Assembly: GCF_041154455.1 (NCBI RefSeq)
Contig: NZ_AP028664.1
Coordinates: 1,489,001-1,553,000 of the forward strand
Direction: 5' to 3'
DNA length: 64,000 nt
Source of the DNA: Variovorax sp. V213
GTDB taxonomy: Bacteria > Pseudomonadota > Gammaproteobacteria > Burkholderiales > Burkholderiaceae_C
Position numbers and translations under genes: made by a program
The notes under the pieces: generated by a model
What the model was told of the DNA's origin: nothing
Seen by the model: only the letters and a program-made list of their open reading frames with translations
The model's database searches: none
Part shown: one piece after another, positions 55,820-64,000 of the stretch
Layout: the number at the start of each line of letters is the position of its first letter
Position numbering within the stretch: the stretch's first letter is position 1

Positions 55820-57088
55820 TCAGGCTGCGACGAACTCGTTCCACTTGCGAACCATGTACTCGTTCTCGTCCATCACCGCGTTCCAGCAGGCGATGCCGCC
55901 CATGCGCTGCTCGTAGCTGCCGCCGTCGCGCACCGCGCCGGTCTTGGCCAGCACGTCGCCGTTGGGGCTCTTGATGTCCTGCGAGGCCGGCTTGCCTTCC
56001 ATCCAGTAGGCCCACTCGTAGGCTTCCATCTTGGCCTTGGCGGTGTCGAGTACGGCGCTGTAGTAACCCTGGCGGTTCAGGTAGGCGCCGGCCCAGCCGT
56101 CGAGGAACCAGTTGATGAATTCATAGGCGCCATCGAGCTTCTTGCCCGACAGCGTGGCCGGCAGGCCGAAGCCGGCGGCCCAGGCGCGGTAGCCTTCCTT
56201 CAGGGGCTGGAAGTTGCAGGCAATGCCCTTGGTGCGCACGGCGGTGACCGCCGGCGACCACATCGACTGGATCACCACCTCGCCCGAGGCCATCAGGTTG
56301 ACCGACTCGTTGAAGTCCTTCCACAGCGCGCGGAACTGGCCGGCCTTCTTGGCTTCGATCAGGGTCTTGATCGTCAGGTCGATCTCGGCCTTGGTCATGT
56401 TGCCCTTGTCCTTGTACTTGTGGATGCCCTTGGCCTCCACCACCATCGCGGCGTCCATGATGCCGATCGACGGAATGTTCAGGATCGCGGCCTTGCCCTT
56501 GAATTCGGGGTTAAGCAGCTCGGCCCAGGAGCTGATGGGCCGCTTGATCAGGTCGGGGCGGATGCCGAGCGTGTCGGCGTTGTAGACCGTCGGGATGAGC
56601 GACATGAACTGCGTCGGCGCGGTCGCGAACTTCTTGCTCTTCTCGCCTTCGAGGTAGATCACCTTCTTGGGCGCGGTGCCCTGGTCGCCCACGGCCTTGC
56701 CGCCGACTTCGCCCTTGGTGAAGAGGGTGGTGATCTTGTCGGCGTTCTTGATCTTCTTGGTGTCGATGCCCTTGAGGTTGCCGGTCGGCACGATCTTCTT
56801 GAGCGAGAAGAACTCGGTGTCGATGAGGTCGAAGCTGTTGGGCGCGGTCACGGCGCGCTTGGTCACGTCGTCGGTGGTCACGGCCACGTACTGGATCTCG
56901 ATGCCGGTGTCGGCCTTGAACTTCTCGGCGATCGCCTTGTCCTGGTTCACCGCCGTGCCCAGGTAGCGCAGCACGATTTTTTCCTGTGCATGCACGAAGG
57001 GCGCGATGCCCGTGGCCAGGATGCCGGCGGTGCCTTGCAACAGGGTGCGGCGCTGGACGCCGGCGGACGAGTCGATGGGGTCGGTCAT
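55820..57088 (-). CDS. ABC transporter substrate-binding protein, PotD-type
   Basis: A 422-residue periplasmic binding protein. The N-terminus Q-R-R-T-L-L-Q-G-T-A-G-I-L-A carries a twin-arginine-type signal, with cleavage near V-H-A-Q. The mature protein belongs to the spermidine/putrescine-type family 1 binding proteins and has the typical L-R-Y-L-G-T-A-V and F-D-L-I-D-T-E-F segments. Ligand is probably a polyamine or another small cation, inferred from PotABCD gene order. It lies 62 bases after the ATPase gene. Confidence 0.9.
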   Translation of the reverse strand: MTDPIDSSAGVQRRTLLQGTAGILATGIAPFVHAQEKIVLRYLGTAVNQDKAIAEKFKADTGIEIQYVAVTTDDVTKRAVTAPNSFDLIDTEFFSLKKIVPTGNLKGIDTKKIKNADKITTLFTKGEVGGKAVGDQGTAPKKVIYLEGEKSKKFATAPTQFMSLIPTVYNADTLGIRPDLIKRPISSWAELLNPEFKGKAAILNIPSIGIMDAAMVVEAKGIHKYKDKGNMTKAEIDLTIKTLIEAKKAGQFRALWKDFNESVNLMASGEVVIQSMWSPAVTAVRTKGIACNFQPLKEGYRAWAAGFGLPATLSGKKLDGAYEFINWFLDGWAGAYLNRQGYYSAVLDTAKAKMEAYEWAYWMEGKPASQDIKSPNGDVLAKTGAVRDGGSYEQRMGGIACWNAVMDENEYMVRKWNEFVAA

Positions 57089-57150
57089 GAAAGAGCCTCC
57101 GTATGAAAAGTGGCAGATGAAGGAACGGGGAAAAGCTGTGGTGGCGGCGC

Positions 57151-58185
57151 TTACGGGGCCGCGGCGAGTGCGCGCGCATCCGACTCGGCCCAGGCCAGGC
57201 GAACCGTCTCGCCTTGCGCGTAGGGGCTCGCGAGGAAGGCGGCTTCGCCCATCAGGACCGACACGTTCTGGCGGCCGGGCGGGGCCGCTTGCAGCGCCAG
57301 CCCGAGCAGCACGTAGGTGCCCTGGTACTCGACGTCGGTCACCGCCGCGGCAAGGCCACCTGGCGCGCCGCCGTCCGAAGCCGGGGCGATCCGCATGTGG
57401 TCGTTGCGCACGGCGATCGGGCCGGCGGGCGTGTCGAACACGTTGTGGCCGCCCATGAAGCGCGCCACGAATTCGTTCGCCGGGTGGTTGTAGATCTGGT
57501 GCGGAGAGCCGACCTGCTCGATCACCCCGTGGTTCATGACCACCATGGTGTCGGCCAGCGCCATCGCTTCTTCCTGTGAATGCGTGACGTGCACGAAAGT
57601 CAGCCCAAGCTCCTTCTGCCAGCGCCGCAGCTCGGCGCGCATCTGGATGCGCAGGAAGGGGTCGAGCGCCGACAGCGGCTCGTCGAGCAGCAGCACGCGC
57701 GGCTCGGTGATGAGCGCGCGCGCCAGCGCCACGCGCTGCTGCTGTCCGCCGGAGAGTTCGCCGGGCTTGCGTTCGGCCAGGTGGCCCATGGCTACGCGTT
57801 CCAGCAGGTCGCGCGCACGCTTCTGGCGCTCGGCCTTGCCGACGCCTTTCATCTTGAGGCTGAAGGCCACGTTGTCCGTTGCGGACAGGTGGGGGAACAG
57901 CGCAAAACTCTGGAACATCATCGCCGTGCCGCGCGCGGCCGCGGGCAGGTTCGTGATGTTGCGGTTGTCCAGCAGGATGTCGCCGCTGGTGACCGACTCG
58001 TGGCCCGCGATCATGCGCAGCGTGGTGCTCTTGCCGCAGCCTGAAGGGCCCAGCAGGCAGCAGTAGCTGCCGCTGGCAATGCGCAGGTCGATCCGGTCGA
58101 CGGCGGCTGGCGTGCCGGCGGCGTAGCGCTTGCTCAGGGCAACGATTTCAACGGCGGCGGGAGGAGGCGCGGCGACGGCGTTCAT
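57151..58185 (-). CDS. ABC transporter ATP-binding protein, PotA-type
   Basis: A 344-residue ATPase energising the importer. Walker A G-P-S-G-C-G-K-S-T (44-52), Q-loop F-Q-S-F, signature L-S-G-G-Q-Q-Q-R, Walker B V-L-L-L-D-E-P and switch His in T-H-S-Q-E-E are all intact. The C-terminal about 100 residues are the TOBE-type regulatory domain of PotA/MalK ATPases. First gene of the operon; its promoter must lie in the 90-base gap after pilQ. Confidence 0.94.
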   Translation of the reverse strand: MNAVAAPPPAAVEIVALSKRYAAGTPAAVDRIDLRIASGSYCCLLGPSGCGKSTTLRMIAGHESVTSGDILLDNRNITNLPAAARGTAMMFQSFALFPHLSATDNVAFSLKMKGVGKAERQKRARDLLERVAMGHLAERKPGELSGGQQQRVALARALITEPRVLLLDEPLSALDPFLRIQMRAELRRWQKELGLTFVHVTHSQEEAMALADTMVVMNHGVIEQVGSPHQIYNHPANEFVARFMGGHNVFDTPAGPIAVRNDHMRIAPASDGGAPGGLAAAVTDVEYQGTYVLLGLALQAAPPGRQNVSVLMGEAAFLASPYAQGETVRLAWAESDARALAAAP

Positions 58186-58275
58186 GAGCGGGCGACGGAC
58201 GCCAAAAGCGATCGGAAAGCGGGCATGCTGGCGTTAAGCACGCTCCATGCCACACCCCTGCGCCACACCCCCGTG

Positions 58276-60366
58276 CTAAAGCGCGGCGTTCGGGCGCGCG
58301 ATCATCTTGGGCGTGATGAACACCAGCATCTCGACCTTGTTCACCACGCGTTCCCGCGACCGGAACAGGGCGCCGAGGTAGGGCACCTCGCCCAGCACCG
58401 GCACGCGCGACTCGTCGTTGGTTTCCGTCAGCTCGAAGATGCCGCCGATCACCACGGTGCCGCCGTTCTCTACCAGCACCTCCGTCTGCACGTGCTTGGT
58501 GTTGATGGCCGGCCCGGCCGAGGTGGTGGTGCCGCGGGTATCCTTGCTCACGTCGAGCGTGAGGATGATGTTGCCCTCCGGCGTGATCTGCGGCGTGACT
58601 TCGAGCTTCAGCACGGCTTTGCGAAACGAGATGGAGGTCGCGCCGCTGGAGGTCGCCTGCTGGTAGGGAATCTCCTCGCCCTGTTCGATCAGCGCCTTGG
58701 TCTGGTCCGCCGTCACTACGCGCGGGCTCGACACCAGCCGGCCCTTGCCCTCCGCTTCGAGCGCCGAGATCTCCAGGTTCAGCACGCGCGTGAGGCTGGA
58801 GTTGAACAGCGACAGCGAGAAGGTCCCCGCGCTATCGCCCGTGCCGCCCGCGTCGCTGGCCGGCAGGTTCACGAAGTTGCTGCTGGTGTTGCTCGTGCTC
58901 GTGCTCGTGCTCGTGGAGCTGGTGCCGAAGGAGGCGTTCTTGCCGCTGGCCCCGCCGCCCAGCTTGACGCCCAGCGACTTGCCGAAGGTGTCCGAGGCTT
59001 CGACGATGCGCGCCTCGATCAGCACCTGCCGCACCGGCACGTCCAGCTTGCGGATGAGCTCGCTCACTTCGGCCAGCCGCTGCGGCGTGTCGGTGACGAA
59101 AAGCTGGTTGGTGCGCACTTCGGCGATCGCGCTGCCGCGCGTGCTCAAGATGCGCGTGACCGAGGTGCTGCTGCCGCCGCCTCCCGAGGCGCCGCCGCCT
59201 GTCAGGCTTTGCGCCACCGTGGCGGCCTTGGCGTAATTGAGCTGGAAGGACTGGGTGCGAAGCGCGGCCAGGCTCTCCAGCGCGGCGTGCGCTTCGAGTT
59301 CCACTTTTTCCTTGGCGTTGATCTCGTCGCGCGGCGCGATCCACAGGATGCTGCCGTTCTTGCGTAGCCCCAAGTTCTTCGCCTGCAGGATGACTTCCAG
59401 CGCCTGGTCCCACGGCACCTCCTTGAGCCGCAGCGTCAGGGCGCCGGACACCGTGTCCGACGTCACCACGTTGAAGCCGGTGAAGTCCGCGATCACCTGC
59501 AGCAGCGCGCGCACGTCGACATTCTGGAAATTGAGCGTGAGCTTTTCGCCGGTGTATCCGGTGCCCTGGGTCAGCTTGCCCGGGTCGGTCTTGCGGGGGC
59601 GCACCTCGATGACGAACTGCTCGTCGGTCTGGTAGGCGCTCTGCTCCCAGTCGCCGTGCGAACTGATCGTGAGGCGAACCCTGTCGCCGAGCTGCTCCGC
59701 GTGCACCGCGTCGACCGCCGTGCCGAAGTCGGACACGTCGAGCCGGCGCCGCAGCGCGTCGGGCAGCGAGGCGCGCATGAAATCGGCCACCAGCGCCGAG
59801 CCCTGCCGCCGCACGTCCACGCCGAGCTGGCTGCTGCCCATGGCGATGAGCACGCGGCCGGCGCCGTCGCCGCCGCGCCGGAAATCGATGTCCCGCAGCG
59901 GCGTCGCCTGGCGCTCCCTGCCTTCGGCAAAACCGGCGTTGGACGGCGTCCTGGGCGGCTGGCCTGTTCCGGGCTGCAGCGAAACCAGGAGCGAGCGGCC
60001 CTGGATCTCCGCCTGGTAGGTGGTCGCGTGCTTGAGGTTCAGCACCACGCGCGAACGCTCGCCGGCCTGCACGACGTTGGCGGTGCGGAGATTGCCCAGG
60101 TTGAACTCGATCGCCGAGCGGCCCACGGCATTGGTGACGCCCGGAAAATCCAGCGCAATGCGCGCCGGTTCCTGCACCACGAAGCCGGTGGGCAGCTCGG
60201 CCAGCGGATGCGTGAAGTCGATGCGCACCAGTTCCACGTCGCCCCTCGCAGTGCTGGTGACGGCCTCGATGGCGTTCTGTGCGTGCGCGGCGATCGAGGC
60301 CAGCGAGACGAGCGCAACACCGATCCACCGTCGCAGGGCGCTCGGCGAGCGCGGACATATCTTCAT
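58276..60366 (-). CDS. pilQ: type IV pilus secretin PilQ
   Basis: A 696-residue outer-membrane secretin through which type IV pili exit. Order: signal peptide (cleaved after A-H-A-Q), two AMIN domains (about 30-260), STN/N1 domains (L-N-F-Q-N-V-D-V-R-A-L-L-Q-V-I-A-D-F), and the secretin core ending with G-G-I-F-E and V-P-x-L-G-x-x-P-x-L-G-x-L-F. A Thr-Ser run near residue 490 is encoded by four CTCGTG units on the plus strand (58892-58915). No pilMNOP genes are adjacent, which is unusual. GGAGAG lies five bases before the ATG. Confidence 0.94.
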   Translation of the reverse strand: MKICPRSPSALRRWIGVALVSLASIAAHAQNAIEAVTSTARGDVELVRIDFTHPLAELPTGFVVQEPARIALDFPGVTNAVGRSAIEFNLGNLRTANVVQAGERSRVVLNLKHATTYQAEIQGRSLLVSLQPGTGQPPRTPSNAGFAEGRERQATPLRDIDFRRGGDGAGRVLIAMGSSQLGVDVRRQGSALVADFMRASLPDALRRRLDVSDFGTAVDAVHAEQLGDRVRLTISSHGDWEQSAYQTDEQFVIEVRPRKTDPGKLTQGTGYTGEKLTLNFQNVDVRALLQVIADFTGFNVVTSDTVSGALTLRLKEVPWDQALEVILQAKNLGLRKNGSILWIAPRDEINAKEKVELEAHAALESLAALRTQSFQLNYAKAATVAQSLTGGGASGGGGSSTSVTRILSTRGSAIAEVRTNQLFVTDTPQRLAEVSELIRKLDVPVRQVLIEARIVEASDTFGKSLGVKLGGGASGKNASFGTSSTSTSTSTSNTSSNFVNLPASDAGGTGDSAGTFSLSLFNSSLTRVLNLEISALEAEGKGRLVSSPRVVTADQTKALIEQGEEIPYQQATSSGATSISFRKAVLKLEVTPQITPEGNIILTLDVSKDTRGTTTSAGPAINTKHVQTEVLVENGGTVVIGGIFELTETNDESRVPVLGEVPYLGALFRSRERVVNKVEMLVFITPKMIARPNAAL
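58892..58915. repeat. (CTCGTG)4 hexanucleotide microsatellite in pilQ
   Basis: Four perfect CTCGTG units, coding (Thr-Ser)n on the minus strand. Slippage would add or remove two residues at a time without frameshift. The surrounding S-S-T-S-T linker lies in the variable part of the secretin core. Confidence 0.9.
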
Positions 60367-60487
60367 GGTTCTCTCCGTCTTTTCTTGAGCGGGACGCGAG
60401 CGACATGCGCGCTCCGCGATGACGGGTTGAATGGTTTCGTCCAATGTGGGAGGAATCTCGCCGAACAGCGACCGATCGCAACTTGTG

Positions 60488-60501
60488 TTGCATGGATGCA
60501 A
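60488..60501. promoter_or_regulatory. 14-bp palindrome between pilQ and the divergent OMF-like gene
   Basis: TTGCAT-GG-ATGCAA is a perfect dyad with a two-base centre, located about 120 bases before pilQ and 100 before the divergent gene. It may be an operator shared by the two; no binding protein can be named. Confidence 0.4.
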
Positions 60502-60603
60502 TGGGCCGCGCCGGCAGCTCCGATATTCCGCTGCGCTGCCTCTTCGATTTCTCCGAATTTGCGGGGGACCATCGTGGCTGTCGAAATCCTCTGGAGCGCA
60601 CGA

Positions 60604-61704
60604 ATGGTGGCAAGTCGGTCAATGGTTGCGATGCTCATCGGTGCGCTGGGCATCGCTTGCGCAGGCTCCGGCGTCAGCGCGAGCCACGCCATGGCGCGCC
60701 CCTCGTTGACGCATGGCGCGGGGCAGCCCGCAGCGTCTGCCTCGCGTGCCTCGGCGGGTCCCTGGTGGCTGGCCTTCGAAAGCGAAACGCTGAATACGTT
60801 GGTTGCAGAGGCATCGCGCGGCGCGGCTTCCAATGGCCGCCTGGACATGCAGGCCCCGGAGGTCGGTGTCTCGGCGGCGTATGTCGGGCTGCTGGTCCAG
60901 ATGCTGAGCCTGACCTACATCGACAGTGCGCGCGCCGCCGCACGGCGCCAGTTGCAACTCGTGTCCGCCAGCCCCGCACTGCACGACGATTTCCGCGAGG
61001 AGTTGAAGCACCGCGAAGCCGACGCGACTTCGTCGATGAAAAAGATCGATGCGCAGCGCGACGTTCAGCTCGCCTTTCTGGCCGCGCGCTCGCGCCTGTC
61101 CGCAGAGGCGCTGCAGAAGGCCATCGCCGATGAAGTCGCGGCGCGCAAGCAGCCTCGTTTGGCGCTGCCGCTGCCGCAAGCCCTGCCGGCGGCGCTGCTC
61201 GCGAACAGGGACGACATCCAGTTGGCCGCGGCGCTCTATGGCATCGATCCGCAAGCCGGGCTCGCCGGCACGATCGATGCCGCGGAAGACACGGGCGAGG
61301 GAGGCCAGGAGGCCGATACCGATCTCCCCGGCTACCCGCTCTTCCCGGAGGCCGTGGCGCAGGGCCGCGCAGAGGTTGCCGAGGCCCTGCGAAAGCTGCA
61401 GGCTACCAGCGATGCGGCGGCGGTGGCAAACCGTCGCGTGCGTGACGCGAAGGTGTCGTTCGAGCAGGCCAAAACGCGAATGAGCCGCGGCGAGATGTCG
61501 GAGGTCCAGGTGCTCGAGGAGTATCAGGCGTTGATGCTCGAGCTGCAGCGGCTGGCCATGTCGAATGGCAACCTGGCCATCGGCTGGATCGCCCTCATGG
61601 CCAGCCTCGGAAGCCGCACGCCGGTCGTGCTGCACGCGCCGCATGCGCCGGACGCCGCGGGACTTCGTGCGCGGCCCCGGATGGCCGGAGCTCTCTCTTT
61701 CTGA
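60604..61704 (+). CDS. shortened NodT/TolC-type outer-membrane-factor-like protein
   Basis: A 366-residue exported protein with a signal peptide cleaved near V-S-A-S-H-A. Traces of an RND outer-membrane factor are visible: W-W-L-A-F-E-S-E-T-L-N-T-L at the mature start (NodT pattern W-W-x-x-F-x-D-x-x-L), L-P-A-A-L-L-A-N-R-D-D-I-Q (usual L-L-x-R-P-D-I), and a long C-terminal helix. It is about 100 residues shorter than normal, with the beta-barrel strands apparently reduced. No pump or adaptor gene lies nearby. GGAG is seven bases before the ATG at 60604; GTG 60574 is an alternative. Confidence 0.7.
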   Translation: MVASRSMVAMLIGALGIACAGSGVSASHAMARPSLTHGAGQPAASASRASAGPWWLAFESETLNTLVAEASRGAASNGRLDMQAPEVGVSAAYVGLLVQMLSLTYIDSARAAARRQLQLVSASPALHDDFREELKHREADATSSMKKIDAQRDVQLAFLAARSRLSAEALQKAIADEVAARKQPRLALPLPQALPAALLANRDDIQLAAALYGIDPQAGLAGTIDAAEDTGEGGQEADTDLPGYPLFPEAVAQGRAEVAEALRKLQATSDAAAVANRRVRDAKVSFEQAKTRMSRGEMSEVQVLEEYQALMLELQRLAMSNGNLAIGWIALMASLGSRTPVVLHAPHAPDAAGLRARPRMAGALSF

Positions 61705-61711
61705 TCGCCGC

Positions 61712-62524
61712 TCAGGTGCCGAAGCGGCCGGCGTCCGTGCCCACCGGCAGCGCCGCCGCGGCCAGCCCGCGCAGCACGTCGCCCACCACGATCACGGCGG
61801 GGCTCGCGAGCCCGGCCTCGGCAATGCCGGCCTGCAGCCGGTCGAGCGTGGTCGTGATGTGGCGCTGCTGCGGCAGGCTCGCATGCTGCACCACGGCCAC
61901 AGGCGTGTCGCCGGGCAGGCCATGGAGCAGTTCGCGTTCGATGTGACCCGCGCCCGCCACGCCCATGTAGATGACGAGCGTGAGCCGCGCGTTGTGCGCC
62001 GTGGCCGCTAGCGCGCGCCAGTCGGTAGCGTCTTCGTGCGCGCCAGCGCCGGTCTTGGCATGGCCGGTGACGAACACCACGCCCTGCGCATGGTCGCGGT
62101 GCGTGAGCGGCACGCCGAGCGAGGTGACGGCTGCGAGGCCGGCAGTGATGCCGTTGATCACGGTGCACTCGATGCCGGCTTCGCGAAGGTGCTCGACCTC
62201 TTCGCCGCCGCGGCCGAAGATGAACGGGTCGCCGCCCTTGAGCCGGACCACGGTTTCGCCTTCGTGCGCCGCGGTGATCATGAGCCGCTCGATGAAGGCC
62301 TGGGGCGTGCTCTTGCAGCCGCCGCGCTTGCCCACGTGCACGATGCGCGCGCCGGGCCGGGCGTAGGAGGCCAGGATGCTTTCGCTCACGAGGTCGTCCA
62401 CCAGCAGCACGGTCGCGGCCTGGATCGCCTTGACGGCCTTGATGGTGAGCAGCTCGGGGTCGCCGGGGCCGGCGCCCACCAGCGTGCAGCTTCCGGTGGC
62501 AAACGAAGAAATCGGTCTGTTCAT
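61712..62524 (-). CDS. cobA: uroporphyrinogen-III C-methyltransferase (SUMT)
   Basis: A 270-residue SAM-dependent enzyme converting uroporphyrinogen III to precorrin-2, the first step toward siroheme and cobalamin. Visible motifs are V-G-A-G-P-G-D-P-E-L-L-T near the start, V-R-L-K-G-G-D-P-F-I-F-G-R-G-G-E-E near residue 90-110, and V-T-G-H-A-K. Its ATG overlaps the ybiB stop by four bases. Siroheme is the cofactor of assimilatory nitrite reductase, consistent with the nitrate reductase gene upstream. Confidence 0.94.
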   Translation of the reverse strand: MNRPISSFATGSCTLVGAGPGDPELLTIKAVKAIQAATVLLVDDLVSESILASYARPGARIVHVGKRGGCKSTPQAFIERLMITAAHEGETVVRLKGGDPFIFGRGGEEVEHLREAGIECTVINGITAGLAAVTSLGVPLTHRDHAQGVVFVTGHAKTGAGAHEDATDWRALAATAHNARLTLVIYMGVAGAGHIERELLHGLPGDTPVAVVQHASLPQQRHITTTLDRLQAGIAEAGLASPAVIVVGDVLRGLAAAALPVGTDAGRFGT

Positions 62525-63426
62525 GCGTGGGACGCCAGTTGCGTGATGTGCCTGACCTGCGTGGCGATGGCTTCAGGCACGGGAAGCTCGCCGTTCAATA
62601 CGCGCCGCGTGTACTCGGCCGTGGTCGCGACGTCGATTTCTTTCGGCAGGCCGGGCACCTCGCTCGATGTGCCCGCGGCCTGGGCCTGCAGTTCGCTGCG
62701 CACGCCGCGCACGAAGCCGTCGATCTGCGCGGTGCGGCGCGGGTCGGAGACCACTTCGCCCTCGAGCCCGCGCGAGAGCAGGGCGGTCATGCCCATGAGC
62801 TCGAAGGTCTCGCCCATGGTGCGCGCGTACTCCGGATGCGTATAGCTTGCCACGATCACCGAGGGGCCGGTGGTCGGCTGCATCAGCTTGACCACGCTGT
62901 GGCCAGGGTTGCGCAGGCCCACCACGCGGCGCACGTCGAGCAGCCGCTTGAGGGCGGGGTTGAGCAGTTCGGTGGGCGCAAAACCCACTTCGCCGGACGG
63001 GATTTGCCTGACAGCCGTGAGCAGGGGCACGCCCAATGCCTCCAGCACGTTCGATGCGAGCACGCGCGATGTTTCGGTGGCGCTGCCGTGCACCAGCACC
63101 GGCAGGCCCTCGCGGGCGAGCAGCAGCGCCAGCAGCGGCGTGAGCACCGGCAGCTTGCGTGCGCCGTTGTAGCTCGGCAGCACGACGAGCGGGCGGTCGG
63201 TGGCGGGCAGGCGGTTGAGCCTGGCGTGCGTGGCATCGAGGAAACCGGCCATCTCCTCCGGCGTTTCGCCCTTGATGCGCATTGCGAGGCAGAAGCCGCC
63301 GATCTCCAGGTCGGTGACGGTGCCGTCCAGCACCTGGCCGAACAGATCGGTGGCCTGTTCGCGCGTCAGCGGCTTGGCGCCCCGCGCGCCGCGGCCGATT
63401 TCCTTGATGTATTGGCTGATTCCCAT
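62521..63426 (-). CDS. ybiB: YbiB family anthranilate-phosphoribosyltransferase-like DNA-binding protein
   Basis: A 301-residue protein of the TrpD-like YbiB family. The nucleoside-phosphorylase fold is visible (L-F-G-Q-V-L-D-G-T-V-T-D-L-E-I-G-G-F) and the K-L-P-V-L-T-P-L and V-H-G-S-A-T-E-T-S-R segments correspond to the PRPP region, though E. coli YbiB has lost transferase activity and binds DNA. Lies between the nitrate reductase and cobA genes in the same operon. Confidence 0.9.
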   Translation of the reverse strand: MGISQYIKEIGRGARGAKPLTREQATDLFGQVLDGTVTDLEIGGFCLAMRIKGETPEEMAGFLDATHARLNRLPATDRPLVVLPSYNGARKLPVLTPLLALLLAREGLPVLVHGSATETSRVLASNVLEALGVPLLTAVRQIPSGEVGFAPTELLNPALKRLLDVRRVVGLRNPGHSVVKLMQPTTGPSVIVASYTHPEYARTMGETFELMGMTALLSRGLEGEVVSDPRRTAQIDGFVRGVRSELQAQAAGTSSEVPGLPKEIDVATTAEYTRRVLNGELPVPEAIATQVRHITQLASHA

Positions 63427-63473
63427 GGGTGCACGGATTGTCCCGCAATGCTTATGCCGGAAAGCAAGGCGGC

Positions 63474-64000
63474 TTATGCACCCTCCACCACGGTTTCGGC
63501 CGGGGTGGCCCGCACCATGCGCTTGAGTTCAGGCAGGCAGGAGCCGCAGTTGGTGCCGCATTTGAGTGCTCCTTGCAGCGAGGCCAGCCGCTCCTCGGGC
63601 GTGCCGCTGCAGCGGCCCAGCTCGGCCCGGATCGCCAGGTCGGTCACGTTGAAGCAGGTGCACACCGGCTGGCCGCGCGACTGCACCGCCACGGGCGCGC
63701 GGGCGCCGGGCGACAGCAGCAGCCGGCCGTAGGTCTGCGCCGGGATTTCCTCGCGCAGCAGGGTGCCGATCCAGGCCTCGGCGCTGGTGTCGCCGCCCAG
63801 CAGGAAGGCCTCCAGGCCGGCATTGCCGTCGGCGCGCCGCACCAGCCGTGCCACGCGGCGCTGGCCGCGGCGGCGGTCGGCGTAGCGCAGGGCATCGCTG
63901 CCGACGAGGCCGAGCAGCCCTTCGATGCGATCGATGAGTTCGTCCGCCGGTGCGTCGTGCGCGGCGGCGCGAAACAGGATGCCGCTGCGTTCCTCGCCCG
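63474..64000 (-). CDS. assimilatory nitrate reductase catalytic subunit, C-terminal part
   Basis: The last about 175 codons of a gene entering from the right edge. The visible part ends with a BFD-like [2Fe-2S] domain: V-C-T-C-F-N-V-T-D and L-K-C-G-T-N-C-G-S-C-L-P-E-L. A C-terminal domain of this kind is found on the large NasA-type molybdenum nitrate reductases, where it relays electrons. The molybdopterin domains lie outside. The downstream cobA supports nitrate/nitrite assimilation. The identity is inferred from the tail and context. Confidence 0.82.
   Translation of the reverse strand, partial: GEERSGILFRAAAHDAPADELIDRIEGLLGLVGSDALRYADRRRGQRRVARLVRRADGNAGLEAFLLGGDTSAEAWIGTLLREEIPAQTYGRLLLSPGARAPVAVQSRGQPVCTCFNVTDLAIRAELGRCSGTPEERLASLQGALKCGTNCGSCLPELKRMVRATPAETVVEGA

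Noticed and set aside
1..64000. tRNA, rRNA, insertion sequences, integrase or attachment sites
   Set aside because: None found on reading both strands; the island-like metal genes show no flanking repeats or integrase.

Overview
High-GC chromosomal DNA, about 64 kb, most likely from a betaproteobacterium of the order Burkholderiales, family Comamonadaceae (Variovorax/Acidovorax-like). The evidence is the codon usage, orphan Bug-type (TctC) binding proteins without membrane partners, a complete czcICBA metal-efflux cluster and GC-rich palindromic intergenic repeats of a type common in that family. No rRNA, tRNA, insertion sequence, prophage or CRISPR array was recognised. Most of the window is ordinary chromosome.

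Layout. 1-10 kb: the 5' part of mutS, an unknown HTH-like gene, corA, a PadR regulator with a His-rich N-terminus plus siderophore-interacting flavoprotein (resembling the E. coli YqjI/YqjH pair), a prolyl-4-hydroxylase-like oxygenase, and three successive lipoprotein genes (unknown, di-haem peroxidase, phosphoesterase). 10-16 kb: a CHASE-PAS-GAF-GGDEF-EAL protein, then the most unusual locus: a protein whose C-terminal half is nine 12-residue AAWCSLEAGK(A/P)S units, followed by a ComEC-like metallo-beta-lactamase-fold protein. The 81-nt gap between them can form two mutually exclusive hairpins around the second gene's ribosome-binding site. 16-25 kb: redox genes with a divergent LysR, a sulfatase with two Bug proteins under a divergent MarR, a DUF418 membrane protein. 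24-30 kb: MscS channel, an FUSC-type transporter gene that appears frameshifted, suhB, trmJ, cysE.

30-42 kb is a metal-resistance island: cadR/cadA, a CPA2 antiporter, an orphan response regulator with a degenerate acidic pocket, czcICBA, then an NAD(P)-binding gene preceded by a sequence matching the ECF41 sigma-factor promoter pattern. 42-53 kb: mog, darP, pmbA, an exported fumarylacetoacetate-hydrolase-like lipoprotein, an AraC regulator, a nucleoside deoxyribosyltransferase, LysR/TauE, nudix-yqeY-rpsU, a flavoprotein, an NlpC/P60-like lipoprotein and a fatty-acid-hydroxylase-family protein. 53-58 kb: a four-gene polyamine-type ABC importer with a mobile-type palindromic repeat inside the operon. 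58-64 kb: an orphan pilQ secretin, a divergent shortened outer-membrane-factor-like protein, and the end of a nitrate-assimilation cluster (cobA, ybiB, nitrate reductase C-terminus).

Functional links: siroheme synthesis (cobA) fits the adjacent nitrate reductase. CadA (cytosol to periplasm) and CzcCBA (periplasm to outside) form a two-step metal export route. The Bug/sulfatase/MarR set looks like a regulated uptake and hydrolysis module for a sulfate ester. The repeat-protein/MBL pair has no function I can assign and is the best candidate for an undescribed system.
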